Source: Desulfobacter postgatei 2ac9
GTDB taxonomy: Bacteria > Desulfobacterota > Desulfobacteria > Desulfobacterales > Desulfobacteraceae
Assembly (NCBI RefSeq): GCF_000233695.2
Contig: NZ_CM001488.1
Coordinates: forward strand, 2,346,013-2,410,012
Length of the DNA stretch: 64,000 nt
Direction of reading: 5' to 3'
In this document: positions 45,414 through 53,396 of the stretch, piece after piece
Numbering within the stretch: position 1 is the first letter of the stretch
How the letters are laid out: each line of letters starts with the position of its first letter
The notes under the pieces: model-generated
Databases searched by the model: none
Told to the model about the DNA's origin: nothing
What the model saw: the letters and a program-made list of their open reading frames with translations, nothing else
Translations under genes and position numbers: made by a program

Positions 45414-46868
45414 CTATCCTTTAAGACAGGGTTTGCGTGCTGCAGTCACCTCGTCCAGCCGTGTTACCTTAGGAAGATGGGGTGCTGATTTCAGTTTCTC
45501 CGGGTTTGAAGCCGCCTCTTTAACAATGGCTTTTACCGCCTCAATGAACTGGTCAATGTCATCTTTGGATTCGGTTTCAGTGGGCTCCACCATAAAGGCG
45601 GCATCCACCACCAGGGGGAAATATACTGTGGGAGGATGAAATCCGTAATCCAAAAGACGTTTGGCCATATCCATGGTGCTGATATGGTGTTCCTGAACGC
45701 TTTTGTCGGTAAACACACATTCGTGCATGCAGGGCCTGTCATAGGGCAGATCCAGGGTGGTTTTAAGGCTTTCCTTAATGTAATTGGCATTGAGTACGGC
45801 AAGCTGGGAAGCACGCTTCAGGCCGTCGCCACCCATGGACAGAATATAGGCAAAGGCCCTGACCATGATGCCGAAATGGCCATAAAAGGTGTGCATCCGA
45901 CCGATGCTGTCGGGACAATTTGTAATAAAGGAATAGGTATCGTTTTCCTTTTGAACTCTTGGCACGGGAAGGAAGGGAATCAGAGCTTTAACCACGGCCA
46001 CCGGTCCGGAACCGGGTCCGCCACCGCCATGGGGGGTGGAAAAGGTTTTGTGAAGATTTAAATGGAGCACATCAATGCCAAGTTCGCCGGGTTTGATGAT
46101 TCCCATGACGGCATTCATGTTGGCACCATCGCCATAGACAAGGCCGCCCTTGGCATGGACGATATCACAGACCTCCTTGATGTTGTCTTCAAACAGACCC
46201 AGGGTGTTGGGATTGGTAATCATGATGCCGGCGGTATCTTCGTCCATGGCCTCGGCAACCGTAGCAGGTTCCAGGACTCCTTTGGGCCCTGATTTGATAT
46301 TCACGGATTTATATCCGCAAAGAGTTGCAGACGCCGGATTCGTGCCATGGGCCGTATCCGGGACGAGAATTTTTGAACGTTGCCTTCCCTGTTTGGCGTG
46401 CCAGGCATGGATCATGAGCATGCCGGTGAACTCCCCATGGGCCCCGGCCGCCGGCTGCAGCGTGACGGCGGGAAACCCCGTGATCTCTCCGAGCAGTTGC
46501 TCCAACTCATACATCAGCTTTAACGCCCCCTGGGAAAATTGATCCCCGGCCAGGGGATGGGCTGCGGCAAAGCCTTTGCGTGCTGCCTGGACCTCATTGG
46601 TTTTGGGGTTGTATTTCATGGTGCAGGACCCCAGAGGGTACATGCCGGAATCTATACTAAAATTCCATTGGGACAACCGTACAAAATGGCGGACCACATC
46701 AAGTTCGGAAAGTTGCGGAAGTTCCGGTGCATCACCGGTAAGTGCCGGATCAAGATCAGTTCTCGGTACATCACTTCTTGGCATGGAGATGCCGCATCTG
46801 CCTTCCCGGCTTTTTTCCCACAGTTCAGGTTCGTTAAATATAAGGCCGGTTGTGCCTGGCTGTGTCAT
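45414..46868 (-). CDS. gcvPB: Glycine dehydrogenase (decarboxylating) subunit 2
   Basis: The 484-residue PLP subunit of the split P protein. AHGTNPASATLCGYKSVNI and NLHKTFSTPHGGGGPGSGPV contain the cofactor site, the latter with the Schiff-base lysine; ITGFPAVTLQPAAGAHGE is also typical. With GcvPA it decarboxylates glycine and loads the aminomethyl group onto lipoyl-GcvH. Its start overlaps the gcvPA stop by four bases. It is the last gene of the glycine cleavage operon. Confidence 0.96.
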   Translation of the reverse strand: MTQPGTTGLIFNEPELWEKSREGRCGISMPRSDVPRTDLDPALTGDAPELPQLSELDVVRHFVRLSQWNFSIDSGMYPLGSCTMKYNPKTNEVQAARKGFAAAHPLAGDQFSQGALKLMYELEQLLGEITGFPAVTLQPAAGAHGEFTGMLMIHAWHAKQGRQRSKILVPDTAHGTNPASATLCGYKSVNIKSGPKGVLEPATVAEAMDEDTAGIMITNPNTLGLFEDNIKEVCDIVHAKGGLVYGDGANMNAVMGIIKPGELGIDVLHLNLHKTFSTPHGGGGPGSGPVAVVKALIPFLPVPRVQKENDTYSFITNCPDSIGRMHTFYGHFGIMVRAFAYILSMGGDGLKRASQLAVLNANYIKESLKTTLDLPYDRPCMHECVFTDKSVQEHHISTMDMAKRLLDYGFHPPTVYFPLVVDAAFMVEPTETESKDDIDQFIEAVKAIVKEAASNPEKLKSAPHLPKVTRLDEVTAARKPCLKG

Positions 46869-48202
46869 GATTGTACCTCCTTTGCCAAAAGGTCCATGGC
46901 CTGTCTGGACACGGTTTCCGTGGCGCAGAAAAGATAATGGTCCGCCATGTCCGGGTAAAAGGGTTCAAGGGGGACCCCTGCAAACAAATTGTATTTTTCG
47001 GCAATCTCCCTGCGTTTGTCCGCAAATCCGGCAGGGGCTTTAAGGACAAACTCATTGAAAAAAGCACCGCTGTAAACTGACTGAAGTCCGGCTCCCACAA
47101 GCATGTTTTTCAGGTAAACAGCCTTGTCGTGATTAAGCCGGGCAATTTCCCTGATTCCGTTTTTTCCGGCCGCAGCCATATATATGGCGGCGGTCATGGC
47201 GTTGAGTCCGTTATTTGAGCAGATATTGGAAGAGGCTTTTTCCCTGCGGATATGCTGCTCCCTGGTGGCCAGGGTCAGTACATACCCCCTGCGGCCCTTG
47301 GAATCGACGGTTTTTCCCACAAACCGACCGGGAAGATTTCTCATCATTGACTGTGCGCCGGCTAAAATGCCAAGTCCCGGACCGCCAAAACTCTTGGTCA
47401 TGCCAAGGCTTTGACCTTCTCCGGCAACAAGATCGGCGCCAAAGTGCCCGGGACTTTTCAGCAGCCCATGGGCCAACGCTTCGGTGAATGAGGTGATCAA
47501 CAGGCAGTTTTTTTCATCGGCACAGGCCTTAAAACTGCCAAGATCTTCAATGTTTCCAAAAAAGTTAGGGGACTGAACCGCCACCCCTGCAATGTCATCC
47601 ATGGATTTAAATGCAGCCAGATCCGTCAGGCCGTTTTTATCTGCCGGTATGTCAACCATTTCATATCCGGATGGCCCCAGATAGGTCTTCATGATGTGGC
47701 GATGGGAGGGATGAATAAGATTTGATACCGCGATTTTATTTGCGTTTTTTGATTTACGAAGGGCAATAAGCGCGCATTCTGCCAGGGCTGTACCGCCATC
47801 GTAATGGGATGCCGTGGCAATATCCATACCTAAAAGCGCTGTAACCATGGTTTGAAATTCATAGATACCCTGCAAAGTGCCCTGGCTTACTTCGGGCTGG
47901 TAAGGGGTGTAGGCCGTCATAAATTCGGACCTGGAAACAAGGTAGGGCACAATGGCAGGAATGTGGTGGTCGTAGGAACCGGCTCCCATCAGGCATGTAT
48001 ATGATCTGCATGCCGCATTTTGTGAGGCCAGTTCTTCCATTTCGGCATTTAAATCCCATTCGCTTAACGCGTCCGGCAGGTTTAACCCGGTCTTTGTTTT
48101 GGCAGAATCGGGGATGGTTTCAAATAGCTGATTCAGATCGGCGTGGCCGGTTACAGCCAGCATCTGATCGATATCCTGTCTGGTATGCGGCAGATAACGC
48201 AT
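46865..48202 (-). CDS. gcvPA: Glycine dehydrogenase (decarboxylating) subunit 1
   Basis: The 445-residue N-terminal-type subunit of the split P protein, beginning MRYLPHTRQDIDQML and showing FMTAYTPYQPEVSQGTLQGI, SHYDGGTALAECALIAL and KSFGGPGLGILA with RNLPGRFVGKTVD. It pairs with GcvPB as a heterotetramer. It follows gcvH by five bases. The split P protein is the arrangement of clostridia, archaea and many delta-proteobacteria, unlike the fused GcvP of E. coli. Confidence 0.96.
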   Translation of the reverse strand: MRYLPHTRQDIDQMLAVTGHADLNQLFETIPDSAKTKTGLNLPDALSEWDLNAEMEELASQNAACRSYTCLMGAGSYDHHIPAIVPYLVSRSEFMTAYTPYQPEVSQGTLQGIYEFQTMVTALLGMDIATASHYDGGTALAECALIALRKSKNANKIAVSNLIHPSHRHIMKTYLGPSGYEMVDIPADKNGLTDLAAFKSMDDIAGVAVQSPNFFGNIEDLGSFKACADEKNCLLITSFTEALAHGLLKSPGHFGADLVAGEGQSLGMTKSFGGPGLGILAGAQSMMRNLPGRFVGKTVDSKGRRGYVLTLATREQHIRREKASSNICSNNGLNAMTAAIYMAAAGKNGIREIARLNHDKAVYLKNMLVGAGLQSVYSGAFFNEFVLKAPAGFADKRREIAEKYNLFAGVPLEPFYPDMADHYLFCATETVSRQAMDLLAKEVQS

Positions 48203-48207
48203 GGCAT

Positions 48208-48606
48208 TTATCCTTTCAGCATTTCAAGGTATGCGGCCTGGTCTTTAAGCTTGTCCATTTCGGACAGATCGTCGGGTTTAATTTTGACAAGCCAGCCCTT
48301 GTTGTAGCAGTCGGTGTTGACAAGCTCCGGCGCATCTTCAAGTTCTGAATTTACCTCAACGATTTCACCTGCAATGGGAAGAAAAATTTCAGATACCGCT
48401 TTAACGGACTCCACACTGCCAAATTCGTTTCCCTGGGCAAAGGTGTCACCAATTTCCGGCATTTCCACAAAAACAATTTCGCCAAGCTGATCCTGGGCAT
48501 AGTCAGAAATGCCCACACGGACCAAATCGCCTTCAACCTTTGCCCATTCATGATCATCGGTGTATTTAACATCTGATGGGAAACTAAGTTCTTCAATGGA
48601 TTTCAT
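48208..48606 (-). CDS. gcvH: Glycine cleavage system H protein
   Basis: A 132-residue lipoyl carrier. VKYTDDHEWAKVEGDLVRVG opens the barrel and FGSVESVKAVSEIFLPIAGE carries the lipoylated lysine in ESVKAVSE. It shuttles the aminomethyl group between P, T and L proteins. It lies 105 bases behind gcvT and 5 bases before gcvPA. Confidence 0.96.
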   Translation of the reverse strand: MKSIEELSFPSDVKYTDDHEWAKVEGDLVRVGISDYAQDQLGEIVFVEMPEIGDTFAQGNEFGSVESVKAVSEIFLPIAGEIVEVNSELEDAPELVNTDCYNKGWLVKIKPDDLSEMDKLKDQAAYLEMLKG

Positions 48607-48711
48607 ATTGCCTCCTCATTTTATACTAAAGTCTATGTAAGTTACTCAGATCTTTCAAGCTTTATTGTCGGCTATGCCTGGCAGTTGATATGTCAGGTCG
48701 GCCCATGGCTG

Positions 48712-49956
48712 TTATTTAAAATGTTTGATTGCAAGCCTTGCTGTCCTGTCGGGCCGAATGTCGGAAACAAGCCGGACCGCGATTTTACGTTTGCCTTCGA
48801 CAAGGGTGAGCCGGGTGCCCATATCAAGGGGCTGATTCACCATGACAAATCCGCAGGCAAGCCCTTTTATTGTGAGATCCGGGGGCAGATTGGGCGTGTT
48901 GACACTGATAATTGTGTCTTCATGCCAAAAGATCCCCATGTCCGTTGCGCACGTCAACACCCTTCCAATATCTTCGCCCTGTTCGGTGAGAACCCGTGCG
49001 GCATCCCCTGCCGTCACCTTTCTTAAAGAGTCCCCGACAAAAGCATAGGTAAAGGATTGTTGCTTGAGATCCATAAGACTTTGAGACCCTAAAAATGTCT
49101 TGGTAAACCGCCGGGTACCGGCCTTAAAGGGCAGGGCAAACTCCCAGGGGTGATTGATAAAGGGGAAATGCCCAATGTCCTGGTGGGATAGGGGCAGGCA
49201 TGCACCGGCCCTTAAGGAATCCCGGGCACCCAGGCCGCAGGGTATCAGGCCATAGGGGGAACCGGCATCCAAAAGATTGCACCACAGTTTTTCAACTTTA
49301 TCGGGCGCAATGAAAATCTCAAAGCCAAATTCACCGGTATATCCGGTTCTTGACACAATGACAGGGGTGCCGTCAACAAGGTTTACCCCATTGGAAGCCT
49401 CAGGCTCCAGCTCCCCTTTGAAGGAGAAATAGGGCATTTTGTTGAAGACATTTTCTTTGTCCCGGATCACTCCCGACACGATCTTCAAGGCATTTTTCCC
49501 CTGGACATCCAGTTTGGCAAGCTGATCTGATAAATCTTTTATTTCCACGGATTTTTCGTCACTGTGTAAAACCAGATGCCGGGTAATTGATGCCCCCATG
49601 CCTGCATTGACGCAGACCATGAAGCTCACATCAGAGAATCTATAAACAATGGCATCATCAATGCAGTGCCCCTGGGCATCTAAAAACGCGCCGTAAGCAC
49701 ACCGACCCGATGACAGGTCGCTGATATGTCTGGTAAAGCAGAAATCAAGCAGGGCAGGGGTGTCTTTTCCCCGTACCCGGATACAGTCCATATGGGATGT
49801 GTCAAACATACCCGCGGATATAAGCACGGCAAGATGCTCGGTTTTAACCCCGGTATCATACCATAGCGGCATGTCAAATCCCCCGAAATCAGCCATATTG
49901 GCTCCGGCATTCCTGTGCCATGCGTGTAATGGTGTTTTTCTCAGATTATCGGTCAT
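48712..49956 (-). CDS. gcvT: Glycine cleavage system aminomethyltransferase (T protein)
   Basis: The start at 49956 follows AAAAGGG; an upstream ATG at 49980 is less likely. The 414-residue protein has TPLHAWHRNAGANMADFGGF, FDTSHMDCIRVRGKD, TGYTGEFGFEIFI and GLGARDSLRAGACLPLSHQD, with a C-terminal barrel containing LACGFVMVNQ. It releases ammonia and forms methylene-tetrahydrofolate from the aminomethyl group on GcvH. A few substitutions from the consensus (HMDCI for HMG/SEI) suggest a divergent member. It directly follows the Lrp-type regulator gene. Confidence 0.9.
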   Translation of the reverse strand: MTDNLRKTPLHAWHRNAGANMADFGGFDMPLWYDTGVKTEHLAVLISAGMFDTSHMDCIRVRGKDTPALLDFCFTRHISDLSSGRCAYGAFLDAQGHCIDDAIVYRFSDVSFMVCVNAGMGASITRHLVLHSDEKSVEIKDLSDQLAKLDVQGKNALKIVSGVIRDKENVFNKMPYFSFKGELEPEASNGVNLVDGTPVIVSRTGYTGEFGFEIFIAPDKVEKLWCNLLDAGSPYGLIPCGLGARDSLRAGACLPLSHQDIGHFPFINHPWEFALPFKAGTRRFTKTFLGSQSLMDLKQQSFTYAFVGDSLRKVTAGDAARVLTEQGEDIGRVLTCATDMGIFWHEDTIISVNTPNLPPDLTIKGLACGFVMVNQPLDMGTRLTLVEGKRKIAVRLVSDIRPDRTARLAIKHFK

Positions 49957-49995
49957 GATAAAATCCCTTTTCGATGACATATATACTGTTATATT

Positions 49996-50445
49996 TTAGA
50001 AAATGTACGGCACTTTCAGGTTGTATGATTTGTAAACCACAAACGTCTCAACGGAATCTATCCCATCAATTTTTGAAATTTCCTCGGTGTAGAATTCAAG
50101 CAGATCAAAGCCTTCTTTAAACAAAACCAGCACCATGAGGTCATATCGTCCTGTAACCACGGAAACGGAAATGACACCTTTCAGGCGGCTGATCTCTTCT
50201 CCTTTTTCCACCAGGTTTGTTTCAGACAGCTTAATTCCCACAATTACGCTTCTATGGCCCGGCAGCTTAGCCGGGTCCACAAGTCCACAAAATTCGAGTA
50301 CGCCTTCTTCCTGAAGTTTAAGGACCCGGGATCTTACGGTATTTTCCGTAACGCCCAACTTGTCGGCTATTTTTTTGAAAGGTTTTTTACCTTCCTTGAG
50401 CTCTCTGATAATATTGATATTGGTATCATCAATTTTCACCATCAT
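49996..50445 (-). CDS. Lrp/AsnC-family transcriptional regulator
   Basis: A 149-residue protein with an N-terminal helix-turn-helix (about 8-55: IIRELKEGKKPFKKIADKLG and TENTVRSRVLKL) and a C-terminal RAM ligand-binding domain (about 68-145: VIVGIKLSETNLVEKG, SVSVVTGRYDLMVLVL). Its gene precedes gcvT by 39 bases on the same strand, so it most likely senses an amino acid such as glycine and controls the glycine cleavage operon. The start is an ATGATG pair with no ribosome-binding site: the bases upstream are GC-rich and belong, on the opposite strand, to a dihydrolipoamide dehydrogenase fragment, so the promoter region seems to have been rearranged. Confidence 0.88.
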   Translation of the reverse strand: MMVKIDDTNINIIRELKEGKKPFKKIADKLGVTENTVRSRVLKLQEEGVLEFCGLVDPAKLPGHRSVIVGIKLSETNLVEKGEEISRLKGVISVSVVTGRYDLMVLVLFKEGFDLLEFYTEEISKIDGIDSVETFVVYKSYNLKVPYIF

Positions 50446-50509
50446 CGGCGCCGGCCCCGGCGGTTACGCTGCCGCGCTGAGAGCAGCCGGCCTTGGAGCT
50501 CAAGTGACC
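50438..50509 (+). pseudogene. Fragment of a dihydrolipoamide dehydrogenase gene (N-terminal FAD loop only)
   Basis: On the plus strand 50438-50509 encodes TIIGAGPGGYAAALRAAGLG followed by AQVT, the dinucleotide-binding start of lipoamide dehydrogenases (E3 / glycine cleavage L protein). The frame is lost straight after, ending in TAA at 50540-50542 with unrelated residues, and nothing precedes it. Its GC content is higher than its flanks. The remnant overlaps the 5' end of the Lrp gene. An L protein gene next to gcv genes would be natural, so this is probably the scar of a deleted lpd. Confidence 0.7.
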
Positions 50510-50552
50510 TTGAAAATATTAGGTACGCCGCTGCATGGATAATGAAAAAAGT

Positions 50553-51653
50553 CTAACTGACGGGCGGGTTCACATTAAATTCGCTCATTTTATATAACAG
50601 GGTTTTATAAGAGACTTTTAAAATTTTTGCAGCTTTGGATCGGTTCCACCCCACTTTTTCAAGCACAAAAACGATCGCGTCCTTTTCCGCTCTGTCGGAT
50701 GCCCGTTTCTTTATTTTTTTTAAAGAGATATCTTCAAACAATTTTTCGGAACTTGTAGACAGGTCTACAAATTCTGAAATGCTCCTCATCCTCAGGTTTC
50801 CAGATTCACTATCAAATAAATAATCAGGCGAATGCGTGGCAGAACCTGCTAATTTCGCCTGGGATGTATATTCTGAAGGCAATGTTTCAGGCGTGGATGC
50901 TTCATCAGGTAACTCTTCAAAAATTTTATCCCAGGAATTGAGCACCATCAGTTTTTTTATGCAGTTCTGCAACTGGCGCACATTACCGGGCCAGTCATAA
51001 CTGCAAAGGCGGGCCATGGTCTGGCTGTCAGGCTTTTCTGCATGGGCTTTCGGGTGTTGTGACAAGTATCTTTTAAAGTAATATTCAACCAGGGCGGGGA
51101 TATCCTCGGGACGTTCGCGAAGGGGCGGAATGTCTATTTTAATAATATTAAGCCGGTAAAAAAGATCTTCTCTAAAAGTTTTGTTTTTTATCTTTTCTTC
51201 AAGGCACTGGTTGGTTGCCGCGATGACCCAAACATCCGTTTTAAAATCCTGGTCCGATCCAAGAGGAGAGAACTCCCCGCTTTGAAGCACATGAAGCATT
51301 TTCGATTGAAGGGAGAGGGGCATATCCCCGATTTCGTCAAGAAAAAGAACCCCCTTGTCTGCGGTTAGAAATTTTCCGTAACGTTTTTTGTGTGCCCCGG
51401 TAAAAGCGCCCTTTTCATAGCCATAAAGTTCTGATTCCAGAAGGGTTTCAGGCAGGACTGCACAATTTATTTTTACAAAATTATTTTTAGACCGATTCGA
51501 TTCAGCATACAGAGTCTGGGCAACCACTTCCTTTCCAACACCGGTTTCTCCTGTAATCAGGATGTTCAGACAGGTTTGAGCCACATGGTTGATCAGTTCC
51601 TTGATTTTCAGCATAGAGGTGGAGACGCCTATCAGCGGGGTTGGTGAAGTCAT
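50553..51653 (-). CDS. Sigma-54-dependent enhancer-binding protein without receiver domain
   Basis: A 366-residue regulator. The AAA+ domain (about 5-230) has ILITGETGVGKEVVAQTLY (Walker A), YEKGAFTGAHKKRYGKF with the GAFTGA sigma-54 contact loop, GVLFLDEIGDMPLSLQSKML (Walker B), NQCLEEKI and FREDLFYRLNIIKIDIPPLR (arginine finger region). The C-terminus (about 320-360) is a Fis-type helix-turn-helix (VGWNRSKAAKILKVSYKTLL). No N-terminal sensory domain exists, so activity is set by another protein, perhaps the adjacent single-domain response regulator whose gene lies 22 bases upstream on the same strand. Confidence 0.9.
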   Translation of the reverse strand: MTSPTPLIGVSTSMLKIKELINHVAQTCLNILITGETGVGKEVVAQTLYAESNRSKNNFVKINCAVLPETLLESELYGYEKGAFTGAHKKRYGKFLTADKGVLFLDEIGDMPLSLQSKMLHVLQSGEFSPLGSDQDFKTDVWVIAATNQCLEEKIKNKTFREDLFYRLNIIKIDIPPLRERPEDIPALVEYYFKRYLSQHPKAHAEKPDSQTMARLCSYDWPGNVRQLQNCIKKLMVLNSWDKIFEELPDEASTPETLPSEYTSQAKLAGSATHSPDYLFDSESGNLRMRSISEFVDLSTSSEKLFEDISLKKIKKRASDRAEKDAIVFVLEKVGWNRSKAAKILKVSYKTLLYKMSEFNVNPPVS

Positions 51654-51675
51654 ATTTTATAACACTCTCTTTTTC

Positions 51676-52056
51676 CTAATTTTCTTTACGTCCTATAAGT
51701 TCGGCAACCTTGCGTTCAATTTTAAACAGGTCAACAGGTTTGAAAATAACAATATCAGCACGGGCTTCGGACGCAAGCGCCCCGGGGTGCCCCCCATACC
51801 CAGTCATGGCAATGGTTTTAATATTATGGAATTCATTTTTTACAATGGAAATCAACCCGACACCACTGATGTTGGGCATGACTAGGTCAGTGATCAGACA
51901 ATCGAAATAATCGGGTTTCTCTCTGAGAATTTTTAAAGCGTCAAATCCGTCCGCCGCAGTCTTGACTTCATATCCAAGAGAGTTGAAAAATTCATAAAAA
52001 GTAGACAAAATATCTTCGTTATCGTCCACGATTAGAAGTCGATCCGGATTTGACAT
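51676..52056 (-). CDS. Single-domain response regulator (CheY-like)
   Basis: I start the gene at 52056, where GAGGC precedes ATG; a longer frame to 52185 adds 43 residues of non-family sequence. The 126-residue receiver domain has LLIVDDNEDIL (acidic pair), CLITDLVMPN with the phospho-accepting Asp, MTGYGG for the conserved Thr and VIFKPVD for the Lys. No output domain is present. It is upstream of the sigma-54 activator gene by 22 bases. Phosphorylated by an unlinked kinase, it may control that activator through protein contact; this is inference. Confidence 0.88.
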   Translation of the reverse strand: MSNPDRLLIVDDNEDILSTFYEFFNSLGYEVKTAADGFDALKILREKPDYFDCLITDLVMPNISGVGLISIVKNEFHNIKTIAMTGYGGHPGALASEARADIVIFKPVDLFKIERKVAELIGRKEN

Positions 52057-52324
52057 ATCAGCCTCTTTGTAAATAGAAATGTATAATTCTTTATGTCCAT
52101 ATCTCAATCTTCTTAGTATATGCAAGGGAAAAAAATACAAATGTGAAAAAAAATATCCAATTCGCTGAGCAAAGCAAAAAAACAAAAAAATGGACTGTTT
52201 TAAGTGTCTTGCCTAAAAATAAAATTCATACTATAAATTTGGGCCTGACAAAATTTCAGGTGTCGGATAGACACTTTCTACTGTTTTGCAATTGTTGGTA
52301 TCGATATAGTAACAAGGAAATTCA

Positions 52325-53338
52325 ATGAAAAAATCAATTATCAGGGGCTCAGGTTTTTTTGTACCGCCCCATATTGTCACCAATCAGGATCTGACCGAAT
52401 TTATGGACACTTCTGATGAATGGATCCGCCAGCGTACCGGCATCCACCAACGACACTGGATTACCAAGGAAGACGCCTGCGGAGCATCGGATTTGGCGAC
52501 CCAAGCCGCCCGCATGGCACTGGATAAAGCGGGTTGGCAACCCAACGATCTGGATTTTATAATTTTTGCCACCTTAAGTCCGGATATCATGTTTCCGGGA
52601 GGCGGGTGTCTTTTAGCGCGAAATCTTGAGCTTGATTCCACACCGGCCCTGGATATTCGCCAACAGTGCACCGGATTTTTGTACGGATTTGCCACAGCCG
52701 ATTCCTATATCAAATCCGGACTTGCCTCCAAGGTTCTTTTGGTAGGTGCGGAAGTACATTCCTCAGGACTTGACAAATCCACCCGGGGCAGGGACGTGAC
52801 GGTGATTTTCGGTGATGGGGCCGCCGCCATATGTATCGAAGCGGTTGACACGGATGAAAACGTGGGACTGATTGCCTCGGCATTGCATGCGGACGGGCAT
52901 TTTGCGGATACCTTAAAAACTGAATTGCCTGCTTCCAATCTTTTCAAACGGTTGCCCGATGATCTTCCCATTGATGATCCCCGATATTATCCGGTTATGG
53001 ACGGACCTGTCATATTTAAAAAAGCTGTTCGCATGCTGCCCAAGGTGACCATGGAAGTACTGGAAAAAGCAGGAATGAATTTGTCTGATATTGACCTTGT
53101 GGTGCCCCACCAGGCCAATAAACGTATTAACCAGGCCTTTGGCCAATTCCTTAAGCTGCCCGAAGATAAAATTTTTCATAATATTGAAAAATACGGCAAC
53201 ACCACGGCTGCCAGTATTCCTTTGGCGCTCCATGAAGCCATTGAAACCGGCCGTATCGGCAACTCCGGGGATGTTGTACTCTTTGCCGCCCTTGGTGCCG
53301 GTCTGACCTGGGGGGCCTCCCTTTATAAATTCCCCTGA
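52325..53338 (+). CDS. fabH: 3-oxoacyl-ACP synthase III (KAS III)
   Basis: A 337-residue thiolase-fold enzyme with the Cys-His-Asn triad: IRQQCTGFLYGFATADSYI (Cys), VPHQANKRINQAF (His) and NIEKYGNTTAASIPLAL (Asn). The start MKKSIIRGSGFFVPPHIVTN and GAGLTWGASLYKFP end are typical. It condenses acetyl-CoA or another primer with malonyl-ACP to start fatty-acid synthesis. AAGGAAA precedes the ATG. No other fab genes are nearby, so this may be an extra copy or a branched-primer form. A GC-rich inverted repeat separates it from the convergent pgi. Confidence 0.92.
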   Translation: MKKSIIRGSGFFVPPHIVTNQDLTEFMDTSDEWIRQRTGIHQRHWITKEDACGASDLATQAARMALDKAGWQPNDLDFIIFATLSPDIMFPGGGCLLARNLELDSTPALDIRQQCTGFLYGFATADSYIKSGLASKVLLVGAEVHSSGLDKSTRGRDVTVIFGDGAAAICIEAVDTDENVGLIASALHADGHFADTLKTELPASNLFKRLPDDLPIDDPRYYPVMDGPVIFKKAVRMLPKVTMEVLEKAGMNLSDIDLVVPHQANKRINQAFGQFLKLPEDKIFHNIEKYGNTTAASIPLALHEAIETGRIGNSGDVVLFAALGAGLTWGASLYKFP

Positions 53339-53346
53339 TTTTTTTT

Positions 53347-53385
53347 ATCCTGTTCCGGGGATGTTTTGTTTCCCCTGAACAGGAT
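53347..53385. terminator. Strong inverted repeat between convergent fabH and pgi
   Basis: ATCCTGTTCCGGGGA pairs with TCCCCTGAACAGGAT across a nine-base loop. A T run precedes the stem on the plus strand and no clean U tract follows it in either direction, so it may end both transcripts only weakly. Confidence 0.55.
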
Positions 53386-53396
53386 TGATTAAAATA

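Noticed and set aside
48607..50600. A glycine riboswitch controlling the gcv genes
   Set aside because: gcvT follows the Lrp gene by 39 bases and the 105-base gcvT-gcvH gap shows no tandem aptamer-like structure; regulation by Lrp is the simpler reading.
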